Shown: positions 1 through 8,086 of the stretch, piece by piece
Layout of the letters: each line of letters opens with the position of its first letter
Position numbering within the stretch: position 1 is the first letter of the stretch
Assembly (NCBI GenBank): GCA_017577895.1
Contig: PKQY01000007.1
Span: 1 to 60,003 of the forward strand
Reading direction: 5' to 3'
DNA from: Bacillota bacterium
GTDB lineage: Bacteria > Bacillota > Bacilli > ZCTH02-B2
DNA length: 60,003 bases
Made by a program: the position numbers and the translations under genes
The notes under the pieces: generated by a model
What the model saw: only the letters and a program-made list of their open reading frames with translations
Databases searched by the model: none
Told to the model about the DNA's origin: nothing

Positions 1-503
1 TCAACATGGATTTGATCATCGGCTTGCCGGGCGAAGGCATCGAGACGTTCCGGCATTCCTTGGAACAAGTGGGCCGGTTGCGCCCCGAGTCGTTGACGGT
101 GCACACGTTGTCCTTCAAGCGGGCGTCGACCATGACGCAAAACAAGTCCCGCTACCGGGTGGCGGGACGGGACGAAGTCACCGAAATGGTGCGGTTGTCG
201 CAAGACTGGACGGCGCAGCACGGGTACGTGCCCTATTATTTGTACCGGCAGAAAAACATCCTCGGCAATCAGGAGAACGTCGGCTACGCCTTGCCGGGGA
301 AAGAATGTCTTTACAACATTGTGATCATGGAAGAGCGGCAAACGATTTTGGGGTTGGGCTGCGGCGCGGTGAGCAAAGTTGTCGCGCCGTCGGGGAAAAT
401 CACCCGCTACGCCAACCCCAAAGATCCGGGCCACTATATTCGGCATTATCGGGAATATATTGACGGGAAACTGCAGCTGCTCGATGGGCTGGTGACACCA
501 TGA
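1..503 (+). CDS. hemZ: HemZ-type coproporphyrinogen III dehydrogenase, 3' part
   Basis: The window opens inside this gene; the frame is open from base 3 to a TGA at 501-503, about 166 codons. The visible part contains the MDLIIGLPGE strand typical of HemN-like radical SAM proteins and a C-terminal region (YYLYRQKNILGNQENVGYA) matching HemZ of Bacillus, an oxygen-independent coproporphyrinogen oxidase homologue of haem synthesis. The radical SAM CxxxCxxC motif would lie upstream of the window and cannot be checked. HemW-type proteins are related, but the YRQKNILGNQEN stretch favours HemZ. The gene converges on bioY. Confidence 0.85.
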   Translation, partial: NMDLIIGLPGEGIETFRHSLEQVGRLRPESLTVHTLSFKRASTMTQNKSRYRVAGRDEVTEMVRLSQDWTAQHGYVPYYLYRQKNILGNQENVGYALPGKECLYNIVIMEERQTILGLGCGAVSKVVAPSGKITRYANPKDPGHYIRHYREYIDGKLQLLDGLVTP

Positions 504-504
504 T

Positions 505-532
505 CGGGCGACGTCAAAAAGCGCATCGCCCG
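505..532 (+). terminator. possible hemZ 3' hairpin
   Basis: CGGGCGA (505-511) pairs with TCGCCCG (526-532) across a 14-base loop, starting two bases after the hemZ stop. A T6 tract follows only at about 545-550, so it is a weak candidate for a factor-independent terminator. Confidence 0.35.
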
Positions 533-629
533 GTTCACCGTGTCCCTTTTTTGTGCAACGGCTGTAGGTGTCGGTATCGGTTCCCGTGTCGGTTGGTTCA
601 CGGTTAAGGGTTTAACGCATCACAGGCCT

Positions 630-1211
630 TTACTGTGTCGGTTCTGTCGGTTGCGGCGGCTGGGCCTTGCCGTTGGCGGGGCTGAACAAGTGCGGCGCCG
701 CGCGGTGGATGCCCACTGCCAAGAAGGCGGCGGCCGCCATTTTGATGAGATCGCCGGGGAGGAAAGGCAGGACGCCGGCCAGGAGCGCCTGCGGCAAGCT
801 GAGGTGGGCGACCATGGCCAGCCAGGCTGTACCGCAAGCGTAGTTGAACAGTCCTCCGGCCAAATTGGCGAGAAACAGGCGGCGGAACGTGCGGGGCCCC
901 TTTTCCGCCAGCCAGCCGATGAGGAAGGCCATGATGGGCCAGGAGGCGATGTATCCGCCGGAAGGGCCGGCCAAGACGGACAGGCCGCCCCGGCCGCCGC
1001 TGAGCAAAGGCAAACCGGCGGCGACCAGCAGCACGAACAGGAGGATGGCCAAAGCGCCGTTGCGCTTGCCCAGGAGACTGCCCGCCAGCATGATGCCCAT
1101 GTTCTGGAGAACGATGGGGACGCCGCCGGGCAGCGGAATGCCGGGGAACAACCCCATGACGGCGGTGATGGCGGCCATCATGGCCGCAAAGAGCATGTCT
1201 TTCATCTGCAT
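630..1211 (-). CDS. bioY: Biotin transporter substrate-binding subunit BioY
   Basis: Integral membrane S-component of an ECF-type biotin transporter, 193 residues. The sequence is almost entirely hydrophobic with about six membrane segments and shows the BioY landmarks near the N-terminus (FPGIPLPGGVPIVLQNMGIM) and the GGRGG-x-GPSGGYI loop in the middle. The ATG at 1209-1211 is preceded by GAAAGGAG on the minus strand. It is transcribed away from the yhfS/yhfT-like pair, and the shared control region holds two BirA-type operators and a sigma-A promoter, so repression by biotin is likely. No ecfA or ecfT genes are nearby, so it probably shares a common energising module or acts alone. The C-terminal 20 residues are a Pro/Gln-rich tail. 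Confidence 0.93.
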   Translation of the reverse strand: MQMKDMLFAAMMAAITAVMGLFPGIPLPGGVPIVLQNMGIMLAGSLLGKRNGALAILLFVLLVAAGLPLLSGGRGGLSVLAGPSGGYIASWPIMAFLIGWLAEKGPRTFRRLFLANLAGGLFNYACGTAWLAMVAHLSLPQALLAGVLPFLPGDLIKMAAAAFLAVGIHRAAPHLFSPANGKAQPPQPTEPTQ

Positions 1212-1270
1212 GGATGAGAACTCCTTTCGACATCAGTCATTCATCATGAATCGTTCTTTGGGAACGGCGA

Positions 1271-1308
1271 AAATTGTAAACCAATAAAAAGTACATGGTT
1301 TACAATTT
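1271..1308. promoter_or_regulatory. BirA-type operator 1
   Basis: A perfect 12-base inverted repeat, AAATTGTAAACC (1271-1282) and GGTTTACAATTT (1297-1308), separated by 14 bases. This matches the known TTGTwAACC-N14-16-GGTTwACAA operator of the biotin repressor BirA in Gram-positive bacteria. It lies just downstream of the predicted bioY start point, inside the bioY leader. Confidence 0.85.
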
Positions 1309-1322
1309 GCGGCGCTTCCTTT

Positions 1323-1352
1323 ACTATACCTTTCGAGCGAAAAAATTGTCAA
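1323..1352 (-). promoter_or_regulatory. sigma-A promoter of bioY
   Basis: On the minus strand TTGACA (1352-1347) is followed after 18 bases by TATAGT (1328-1323). The -35 box overlaps the left arm of BirA operator 2, and operator 1 lies just past the start point, so either site could block bioY transcription. Confidence 0.7.
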
Positions 1353-1378
1353 CAAAAAGTTCGAGAATGGTTTACAAT
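1345..1378. promoter_or_regulatory. BirA-type operator 2
   Basis: ATTGTCAACA (1345-1354), 14 bases, then GGTTTACAAT (1369-1378). It has the same arm length and spacing as operator 1 with two mismatches between the arms. It overlaps the bioY -35 box and sits 69 bases before the rightward thiolase-like gene, so it probably controls both directions. The rightward promoter itself is not clear; TACAAT at 1373-1378 could be its -10 box. Confidence 0.78.
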
Positions 1379-1446
1379 AGACGTGTCTGACCGTTGATGA
1401 GGACCGTTGATAGTGGATAAGGGACGGTAAAGGAGGGTTGGGGTCC

Positions 1447-2760
1447 ATGCCGGAGGCGGTGATCGTTGCGGCGGTGCGCACGCCCGTCGGCAAAGCGGGC
1501 GGTCTGTTGCGCCGGTGGAAGGCGGAAGACTTGGCCGCCTGGATGCTGCGGCACCTGCTGGAGCGGCAGGCGGTGCGGCCGGGGCAAGTGGACGAGTTGT
1601 ACCTCGGCAATGCGGTGGGTGGCGGCGGCAATGTGGCCCGTCTGGCCTGGCTGGTGGCCGGGTACCCGTTGGAAGTGCCGGCCGTCACGGTGGATCGGCA
1701 GTGCGGTTCCGGATTGGAGGCAGTCATTCAGGCGTCCCGGCAAGTCATCTGCGGCGCAGCTTCCGCGGTGGTAGCCGGCGGTGTGGAATCGGTCACCAAT
1801 GCCCCGTTGCGGGCGAGGAAGGTGGTGGAACCGGAACCAAGCCGGAAAGCGGAAAGGGAGACGGCGGAGATGGCCCATGGAAACACCGGCGGTGAAGGGA
1901 AACATGGCGGTGAAGCCGTGGCCCCGGCGGGAGGGACGTCGTCGGACCGCGGGACGCGATGGGAATTTTACACGCGGCCGCCTTTTTCCCCGCCGTATCT
2001 CGGCGACCCGGACATGGGTGTGGCGGCAGAAGAAGTGGCTCGCCGGTACGGGATTGCCCGCGAGGAACAAGATGAGTGGGCCATGTGGAGTCACCGGCGG
2101 GCGCTGGCGGCTTGGGAAGAGGGAGCGTTGGCCGAAGTCGTTTGTCCCCTGCCGCCCAGTCCTCCTTTGCAAGACGGCCGGTTGTTGGCGACCGACGGCC
2201 CCCGGTCCGAATGGATTGAGCGGGATGAAGGGCCGCGAAAGCTGACGCCTCGGTTGGCGGCCCGGGCGCCGGCCGCTTTTGTGCCGGGCGGCACGGTGAC
2301 GGCTGCCAATTCGTGCGGCATCCACGACGGCGCCGCCGGCGTCCTCATCGTGGCGGAAGATTTGGCCCGGGCCCTCGGCTGCCGGTTCGGGCTTCGCTTT
2401 CGGGGAGCGGCCGCCGCGGGGGTGGATCCCAACGTGCCCGGGATGGGGCCGGTGCCGGCCATTCGCCGACTGCTTCAGCAGACCGGGCTGCGGCTGGATG
2501 AGGTGGATTTGTTCGAAGTGAACGAGCCTTTCGCCGCCCCGCTTTTGGCCTGCCAACGGGAACTGGCGATACCGCCGGAACGGTTGAACGTACTGGGCGG
2601 TGCCCTGGCCTACGGCCATCCTTACGGGGCCACCGGGGCGGTATTAGTCTGTCATTTGTTTGCAGCCATGGCCCGCCGCCGGTGCCGATTTGGGGTCGTG
2701 GCGCTGGGCATTGCCGGCGGCCTGGGGCTGGCGGCGCTGTTTGAGCGGGTGGCATGGTAA
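1447..2760 (+). CDS. yhfS: Thiolase-superfamily protein, YhfS-like, with altered active site
   Basis: A 437-residue thiolase-fold protein. The N-terminal catalytic loop is present (DRQCGSGLEA, Cys86), as is the GHPxGATG motif (His391). The third motif, CxGGGxG in true thiolases, reads GIAGGLG, so the second catalytic cysteine is replaced by Gly421, and the usual NEAFA reads NEPFA. Residues about 128-165 form a Gly/Glu-rich insert. I chose ATG 1447 because AAAGGAGGG ends about 10 bases upstream; a TTG at 1438 sits too close to it. In B. subtilis yhfS, yhfT and yhfU (bioY) are biotin-regulated together, and here the same three families share BirA operators. The reaction is unknown; condensation or decondensation of a biotin-precursor acyl chain is inference only. 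Confidence 0.75.
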   Translation: MPEAVIVAAVRTPVGKAGGLLRRWKAEDLAAWMLRHLLERQAVRPGQVDELYLGNAVGGGGNVARLAWLVAGYPLEVPAVTVDRQCGSGLEAVIQASRQVICGAASAVVAGGVESVTNAPLRARKVVEPEPSRKAERETAEMAHGNTGGEGKHGGEAVAPAGGTSSDRGTRWEFYTRPPFSPPYLGDPDMGVAAEEVARRYGIAREEQDEWAMWSHRRALAAWEEGALAEVVCPLPPSPPLQDGRLLATDGPRSEWIERDEGPRKLTPRLAARAPAAFVPGGTVTAANSCGIHDGAAGVLIVAEDLARALGCRFGLRFRGAAAAGVDPNVPGMGPVPAIRRLLQQTGLRLDEVDLFEVNEPFAAPLLACQRELAIPPERLNVLGGALAYGHPYGATGAVLVCHLFAAMARRRCRFGVVALGIAGGLGLAALFERVAW

Positions 2761-4313
2761 AGATGCGCATTGAGGAAGCGTTTTTTGCACAAGCTCGCCG
2801 TACTCCCGAGCAGTGGGCGCTGGCTGCACCGGGCCACCGACTGCGATATCGGGAGTTGGCGCAACAAGTCCGGCGGAGGGCGGCAGAGCTGCATCGGTTC
2901 GGCGCGAAACCGGGGGATGTGTTTGCGCTGCTCGGGGAAAATGGCATCGGATGGTTGCGGGAAGCGTTGGCCGTCCTTACCTGTGGCGGCATTTTGCTGC
3001 CGCTGCATCCCGATAGCACCGCCGGGGAGCGGCAGCGGTTATGGGGACAAGTTTCGCCCGATTGGCTGGTGACTGTAAAGACTGGGAATGACCCGGGGGA
3101 ACAAGATGCGGACGTTCAGCGGCTGGACGGTGCGGCAAGCCGGGAGAGCGGCCAGAATCGTTGGCCAGGGGTGCCGGAGCAGGAATCGGACGACTTGTTT
3201 TTGCTCGGCTTTACTTCCGGCAGCACCGGCTGGCCTAAAGCACTGTTGAAGACCCACCGGTCCTGGACGGCCAGTTTTGCCGTTTGGACGGAAAGTTTCG
3301 GCTTGCAGGTTGGGGATCGGGTGTTGCTGCCGCTGCATCTATCGTATTCGGCCCAGTTGTATGCGGCTTTTCACGCCTTGTCCATGGGGGCGGAGGTGTT
3401 TTTGCTCCCCCGCTTTTCGCCGGCGGCCTTTTTCCAGGCTCAAGCCGCCTGCGCAGTGATCACGCCGGCGCTCATTTCGCCGCTGGTGCGTTATGCCCGG
3501 CGCCGGCCGGGCGTCAAGATGCCGCCGCTGGTGATTTCCGTCGGGACGAAGCTGGCGGCGGCGCAGCGGGCCCGCTTGGAGCGCCAGTTCCCCGACTGTG
3601 CGCTGTTGGAGTACTACGGGTCGGCGGAGACGGGTTATGTCTCACTGGTGCGGCCGGAAGATGCCCGGGAGGCGCCGGAGACGGTGGGGCGCCCCTTTCC
3701 CGGTGTGGAAGTGGCGATTTTGGACGAGGAAGGCCGCCCGTTGCCGGCCGGACAGGCGGGAACGCTGTACGTCCGCAGTCCCCAGGCGTTCGTCGGGTAT
3801 GTGGGCCAACCGGATGCGACGGCGGCCAGTTTCCGCGACGGCTGGGTCACCGCCCACGATCGGGCGCTCATCCGCCCCGACGGCCGCATCTTGCTCCTCG
3901 GCCGCCAGCGGGATGTCATCAAGGCCGGCGGCAGCATGGTGTACGTGCGGGAAGTGGAAGAGACGCTGATGGCCTGTCCCGGCGTGGAAGATGCAGCAGT
4001 GGTGGCGGGCTGGGAAGCAGGGCGCGGCGAGGTCGTCTGGGCGGCCGTGGTGTTGCAGGAGGGGGTGGAGCTGGCCAGCGTCCGTCGCTGGTGCCGCAGA
4101 CATTTGGCCAGCTACAAGCAGCCGCGCCGCTGGAGCGTGTTTGCCGAACTGCCGCGAAACCGCCACGGCAAGGTGGACAAGGTGCAAATACGGGCGCAGC
4201 TGGCCGCTGAGGATGGAACAGCCGGTGCCGCTGATCGTGCAGATGATGGCGAAGCCGATGGATGGGGGATGTCAGGACAAACCCAGGTGGTCGCTGGCAA
4301 AAAAGCCCATTAA
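2754..4313 (+). CDS. yhfT: AMP-dependent acyl-CoA ligase, YhfT-like
   Basis: A 519-residue member of the adenylate-forming ligase family that activates a carboxylic acid to acyl-AMP and then acyl-CoA. Visible motifs: the phosphate-binding loop FTSGSTGWPK near residue 155, YYGSAETG near 285, the hinge GRQRDVIKAGG near 385 and the C-terminal RHGKVDK lysine motif near 470. The ATG at 2754 overlaps the thiolase-like gene by 7 bases, so the two are translationally coupled; ATG 2763 is an alternative. The last 42 bases overlap the convergent nfo gene. Regulation should follow the BirA sites upstream of the operon. The substrate is not recognisable; a role in pimelate-type precursor activation would fit biotin control but is not proven. 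Confidence 0.85.
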   Translation: MVKMRIEEAFFAQARRTPEQWALAAPGHRLRYRELAQQVRRRAAELHRFGAKPGDVFALLGENGIGWLREALAVLTCGGILLPLHPDSTAGERQRLWGQVSPDWLVTVKTGNDPGEQDADVQRLDGAASRESGQNRWPGVPEQESDDLFLLGFTSGSTGWPKALLKTHRSWTASFAVWTESFGLQVGDRVLLPLHLSYSAQLYAAFHALSMGAEVFLLPRFSPAAFFQAQAACAVITPALISPLVRYARRRPGVKMPPLVISVGTKLAAAQRARLERQFPDCALLEYYGSAETGYVSLVRPEDAREAPETVGRPFPGVEVAILDEEGRPLPAGQAGTLYVRSPQAFVGYVGQPDATAASFRDGWVTAHDRALIRPDGRILLLGRQRDVIKAGGSMVYVREVEETLMACPGVEDAAVVAGWEAGRGEVVWAAVVLQEGVELASVRRWCRRHLASYKQPRRWSVFAELPRNRHGKVDKVQIRAQLAAEDGTAGAADRADDGEADGWGMSGQTQVVAGKKAH

Positions 4314-5384
4314 CCGGTGGTTGATCTGTTCTTCCGTATAATCGGGGAAGAGCCCGTGTTCCACCACCGCATCGTAAAGCCGCTCCATCGGTTCCCGCTT
4401 GTCCTTCGTTTTGTTTTTGCCGCGCAGCTCGTCCCACGTCTGGAGCACATAGGCCCGCGGCTCGATGCCTTGTTTGGCGAAAAAGTGCCGCAGCCGTTCC
4501 ACATCTTCCAGGAAATTTTCCCCGAACCGTTGTACGGCATTGTCGGACAAGAGGGCGATTTCCGCTTCGTACATCGGCCGCTGGCTCGCTTTCTCCTTGC
4601 CGATCCAGGGCGTTTCCAAAATAATCGGTTTGTCTTTGGCCGCCTCGTGGTGCACGATGCGGTACAGGGCGTCAAAACCGATGAGCCCCGAACCCACCGG
4701 CGCGTGCCGGTCTTTGGCCGACCCGCGGACGTTTTTGCTGTCGTTGATGTGGAAGACCGCCAGCCGATCCAGCCCGATGATGCGGTCGAATTCCTCCATC
4801 ACGCCGTCAAAGTTGTCGATGATGTCGTAGCCGGCGTCATGGGTATGGCACGTGTCAAAACAGACCGACAGCCGTTCGTTGTGCTGCACCCGGTCGATGA
4901 TGGCCGCGAGCTCCTCAAACGTCCGGCCGATTTCCGACCCCTTGCCGGCCATCGTCTCCAAGGCGATGTGCACATCGGCCTCTTCCGCCAGCACTTCATT
5001 CAGCCCCTCGGCAATGCGGTTGATGCCGTATTCCGGGTCTTTGTCGGTGTACGATCCCGGATGGAGCACCAGTTGTTTGACGCCCAGGTAGGCCGTCCGC
5101 CGAATTTCTTCTTGCAAAAATTCCACCGCCAGGCGGAACGTATCGGTCTTGTAAGAGGCCAGGTTGATGATGTACGGCGCGTGCACGACGATTTCCTCAA
5201 TGCCGTGTTCCCGCATCAGGGCCAGCCCTTCGGGCACATACTGCTTTTCCATGGGCTTGCGGATGGTGTTTTGCGGTGCACCGGTATAAATCATGAACGA
5301 CGTCGAACCGTAACTGATGGCTTCTTGGGCGGCGCTGAGCAGCCCTTTATTGGAAAACGATACATGGGAGCCGATTTTCAACAT
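4272..5384 (-). CDS. nfo: Endonuclease IV (AP endonuclease), C-terminally extended
   Basis: Deoxyribonuclease IV cleaves 5' to abasic sites in base-excision repair. All metal ligands of the family can be followed in order: VVHAPY, LVLHPGS, IALETM, CFDTCHTH, VFHIND, DRHAPVG and ILETPW, which together bind three zinc ions. The start is ATG 5384 with GAGGTG six bases upstream; a GTG at 5393 lies within that ribosome binding site. The protein has 370 residues, while Nfo of E. coli and B. subtilis has about 285-297. The excess is a C-terminal, charged, probably helical region of about 85 residues after the last ligand. It faces yhfT tail to tail with a 42-base coding overlap. Confidence 0.93.
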   Translation of the reverse strand: MLKIGSHVSFSNKGLLSAAQEAISYGSTSFMIYTGAPQNTIRKPMEKQYVPEGLALMREHGIEEIVVHAPYIINLASYKTDTFRLAVEFLQEEIRRTAYLGVKQLVLHPGSYTDKDPEYGINRIAEGLNEVLAEEADVHIALETMAGKGSEIGRTFEELAAIIDRVQHNERLSVCFDTCHTHDAGYDIIDNFDGVMEEFDRIIGLDRLAVFHINDSKNVRGSAKDRHAPVGSGLIGFDALYRIVHHEAAKDKPIILETPWIGKEKASQRPMYEAEIALLSDNAVQRFGENFLEDVERLRHFFAKQGIEPRAYVLQTWDELRGKNKTKDKREPMERLYDAVVEHGLFPDYTEEQINHRLMGFFASDHLGLS

Positions 5385-5542
5385 GTTAGACACCTCGTTT
5401 TAGCAATGTTTTAAAATGTCTTGTTGTGATGTTTTGCTTCCTGTGTGTAAAAAGAACTCCCATTGATTGTACCAAATCGGCGGTCGTTCATGGACGGTTG
5501 GCCATGGTTGAAAGCCTTTTCTGGAATCATGTGGGAGCATTC

Positions 5543-5560
5543 TGAATGGCTATTCACTTT
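5543..5560. promoter_or_regulatory. FadR-like operator before fadF
   Basis: TGAATGGCTATTCA (5543-5556) is an inverted repeat (TGAAT/ATTCA). Over the 18-base FadR consensus of Bacillus (TGAATGAnnAnTCATTCA), 11 of 15 informative positions match. The site overlaps the -35 box. In B. subtilis fadF-acdA-rpoE is a FadR target. Confidence 0.65.
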
Positions 5561-5582
5561 TGAGGACGGGCTGTGGTATAAT
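5553..5582 (+). promoter_or_regulatory. sigma-A promoter of fadF
   Basis: TTCACT (5553-5558), 18 bases, then TATAAT (5577-5582) preceded by TGG, an extended -10. It leaves a leader of about 190 bases before fadF. Confidence 0.7.
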
Positions 5583-5782
5583 CAATCCAGTCTGTCGATG
5601 ATGGCTAGGGGGCATCCGTGGACGTACCAAGCGAGCGATGAACGGGAACAGGGAAGGAACTGTGAACTGTAAGAGAGATATGAAGCAAAATATTTCAATT
5701 TTCATTTTATATTTTTTTCGTTTTTCCAGAGAAATGGAAGAAACGGAAAGGTAGCGGATAGGGGAAACCGAAAAGTGGGGGG

Positions 5783-7891
5783 ATGACCATGCAGCACGCG
5801 CTGGAACTGCTCAACCTGGCGGCCTTTATGGCGGTGTTGGGCTTTGCGCTCTATGCCTTTGCCAGCGTCGTTTATGCCCGGTACACGTTCATCAAACTGG
5901 GCAAACCGGCCGACTTGAAGCAAGATGTCGGCACCCGGATCAATCTCGTGCTGAACAACGTGTTCGGCCAGAAGAAGCTGTTGAAAGATCCAAAAAGCGG
6001 TATCATGCACGTCATTTTGTTTTACGGCTTCTTGATCATTCAGCTCGGCGCCATTGAGCTGATCGGTCAAGGATTTGCACCGGAGTGGAAATTGCCGATT
6101 CCAGGGCACCAATATTTTACCCTGTTCCAAGAAATCACGGTCTTTCTCGTCATTTTGGCCGTCGCCTATTCGTGGTACCGTCGTTACGGGGAAAAGCTGC
6201 CTCGCTTGAAGCGGGGATGGCGGTCCGGCTTAGTGATCATCTTTTTGACCGTGTTGATGTTTTCCGAACTGTTCAGCATCGGTTTTCGGAACTTGATGCA
6301 CGGCCATGGGCCCAGTGTGTATGAGCCGTTCTCGTCCTTGTTGGTCATGCCGTTTGCGGGGTTGGCGGGGACGACGGCCGCGGCGGCGGGATTTTACATT
6401 TTCTGGTGGATCCACACGCTGACGTTGCTGACGTTCCTCGTCTATGTACCGCAATCCAAACACTTCCATTTGATTGCCGCGCCGGTCAACGTCTACTTGA
6501 AGCGGTTGGACCCGCCGGCCAAACTGAAGCCCATCGATTTTGAAGACGAGGAAGCCGAGGCGTTCGGCGTCGGCAAAATCGAGGACTTCACGCAAAAACA
6601 ACTGCTGGATTTGTACGCGTGCGTCGAATGCGGCCGCTGCACGAGCATGTGTCCAGCGTCTGGCACCGGTAAAATGCTTTCGCCCATGGACTTGATTGTC
6701 AAACTGCGGGACCACCTGACGGAAAAAGGGCAAGCCGTGACGTCGCGGACGGCCTTCATGCCGGGCAACTGGTTCAACCCCGGCACGCCGGTTTTAGTAT
6801 CCGGTTCCAACGCCTTGGACGCGAAAGAAGCGGCCGCTGCGGCGGAAGACGGTACGGCACCGGCGTTTGAATACAACATTCAACTGATCGGCGACGTCAT
6901 TACCGAGCAAGAATTGTGGGCTTGTACCACGTGCCGCAACTGCGAAGACCAATGTCCGGTGATGAACGAGCACGTGGACAAGATCATCGACATGCGGCGC
7001 TACTTGGTGATGACCGAAGGCTCCATGCCGGCGGAAGCGACCCGGGTATTCCAAAACATTGAACGGCAAGGCAACCCGTGGGGGATCAACCGCAACGAGC
7101 GGGCCAACTGGGTGAACGAACTGGAAGAAGGGTTGAAAGCGCCGACGGTGAAGGAAAACCCCGATTTCGAATACTTGTTCTTCGTCGGCTCCATGGGTTC
7201 CTACGACAAACGGAGTCAGAAGATCACCCAGGCGTTTATTAAAGTGATGAACAAGGCGGGTATCAATTTCGCCATTCTCGGCAACGAGGAGAAAAACTCC
7301 GGCGACACGCCCCGCCGTTTGGGCAATGAGTTCCTCTTCCAGCAGCTGGCCATGGAAAACATCGAACTGTTCCAGAAATACGGGGTGAAGAAGATCGTCA
7401 CCTGCGATCCCCATGCGTACAACATCATCAAGAACGAATATCCCGACTTCGGTTTGGAAGGGGTCGAGGTGTATCACCATACCGAGCTGCTGGCCAAGTG
7501 GATCCAGGAAGGCCGCATCCGGCCGACGAAAGAATTGAAAGAGCGCATCACGTATCACGACTCGTGCTACTTGGGCCGTTACAACAACATCTATGACGCG
7601 CCGCGCATCATTCTCCAGTCCATTCCGGGCGTAGAGCTGGTGGAGATGAAGCGGCACGGCTCCGACAGCATGTGCTGCGGCGCCGGCGGCGGCCTGATGT
7701 GGCTCGAGGAACGGGAGGGCAAACGCATCAACGTGGCCCGGACGGAACAGGCGCTGGCCGTCAACCCGACCATCATCAGTACGGCATGCCCGTATTGCAT
7801 GACGATGATCTCCGACGGCACCAAAGCCAAAGAAGTGGAAGATCAAGTGCAGACGTTGGACGTGGTGGAAATTTTGGCCAAGGCGATTTAA
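5783..7891 (+). CDS. fadF: FadF-type membrane Fe-S oxidoreductase with HdrD-like domains
   Basis: A 702-residue membrane protein probably passing electrons from acyl-CoA dehydrogenase/ETF to the quinone pool. The N-terminal 240 residues contain about six membrane segments with several histidines, resembling a NarI/HdrE-type haem b unit. Two 4Fe-4S motifs follow (CVECGRCTSMCP near 280 and CTTCRNCEDQCP near 384). The C-terminal part has heterodisulfide-reductase CCG-type cysteine domains (DSCYLGRYN and MCCGAGGG near 632). This is the architecture of B. subtilis FadF (YwjF). Starts at 5783 and 5789 are both possible after GTGGGGGG. It heads the acyl-CoA cluster, separated from it by a terminator, and carries a FadR-like operator. 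Confidence 0.88.
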   Translation: MTMQHALELLNLAAFMAVLGFALYAFASVVYARYTFIKLGKPADLKQDVGTRINLVLNNVFGQKKLLKDPKSGIMHVILFYGFLIIQLGAIELIGQGFAPEWKLPIPGHQYFTLFQEITVFLVILAVAYSWYRRYGEKLPRLKRGWRSGLVIIFLTVLMFSELFSIGFRNLMHGHGPSVYEPFSSLLVMPFAGLAGTTAAAAGFYIFWWIHTLTLLTFLVYVPQSKHFHLIAAPVNVYLKRLDPPAKLKPIDFEDEEAEAFGVGKIEDFTQKQLLDLYACVECGRCTSMCPASGTGKMLSPMDLIVKLRDHLTEKGQAVTSRTAFMPGNWFNPGTPVLVSGSNALDAKEAAAAAEDGTAPAFEYNIQLIGDVITEQELWACTTCRNCEDQCPVMNEHVDKIIDMRRYLVMTEGSMPAEATRVFQNIERQGNPWGINRNERANWVNELEEGLKAPTVKENPDFEYLFFVGSMGSYDKRSQKITQAFIKVMNKAGINFAILGNEEKNSGDTPRRLGNEFLFQQLAMENIELFQKYGVKKIVTCDPHAYNIIKNEYPDFGLEGVEVYHHTELLAKWIQEGRIRPTKELKERITYHDSCYLGRYNNIYDAPRIILQSIPGVELVEMKRHGSDSMCCGAGGGLMWLEEREGKRINVARTEQALAVNPTIISTACPYCMTMISDGTKAKEVEDQVQTLDVVEILAKAI

Positions 7892-7950
7892 GCCAAGGTG
7901 ACTGCCAGGGATTTGCATCCCGGGCATCAGACAAACGGACATCCGGCCGT

Positions 7951-7985
7951 CCCGGCACTCATATTGTGCCGGGCGGTCTTTTGTT
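7951..7985 (+). terminator. intrinsic terminator of fadF
   Basis: CCCGGCAC (7951-7958), 7-base loop, GTGCCGGG (7966-7973), then a T-rich tail with CTTTTGTTTTG. A perfect 8-bp stem 60 bases after the stop codon. Confidence 0.8.
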
Positions 7986-8068
7986 TTGCTTTCCACAGCG
8001 GTAAAAACAAACTTTATCACGACTGGTCGAACAAGGACGATTGGATTATAATAATGATTGGGAGAAAC

Positions 8069-8086
8069 TGAGCGCTCGCTCGAAAG
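8069..8086. promoter_or_regulatory. FadR-like operator before the thiolase gene
   Basis: TGAGCGCTCGCTCG, with GAGCG and CGCTC as inverted arms, about 16 bases past a TATAAT box. It shares TGARYGSYYRHTCR with the sites before fadF and before the TetR gene. Alone it matches the B. subtilis FadR consensus poorly (about 6 of 15), so the call rests on the comparison. Confidence 0.45.

Larger units (their letters stand above)
5385..5782. other. intergenic control region between nfo and fadF
   Basis: About 400 bases between divergent genes. It holds a possible nfo promoter (minus-strand extended -10, TGGTACAAT, 5474-5466, with no good -35), and the fadF promoter with its FadR-like operator at 5543-5582. 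A 69-codon open frame at 5463-5672 has no ribosome binding site and runs through these elements, so I do not call it a gene. The 80 bases before fadF are A/T-rich. Confidence 0.6.

Noticed and set aside
1389..1411. Direct repeat GACCGTTGAT (two copies, 13-base period) before the thiolase-like gene
   Set aside because: Too short and too close to the clear BirA sites to argue for a separate regulator.
5463..5672. A 69-codon open frame before fadF
   Set aside because: No ribosome binding site, unusual composition, and it runs through the FadR-like operator and the fadF promoter.
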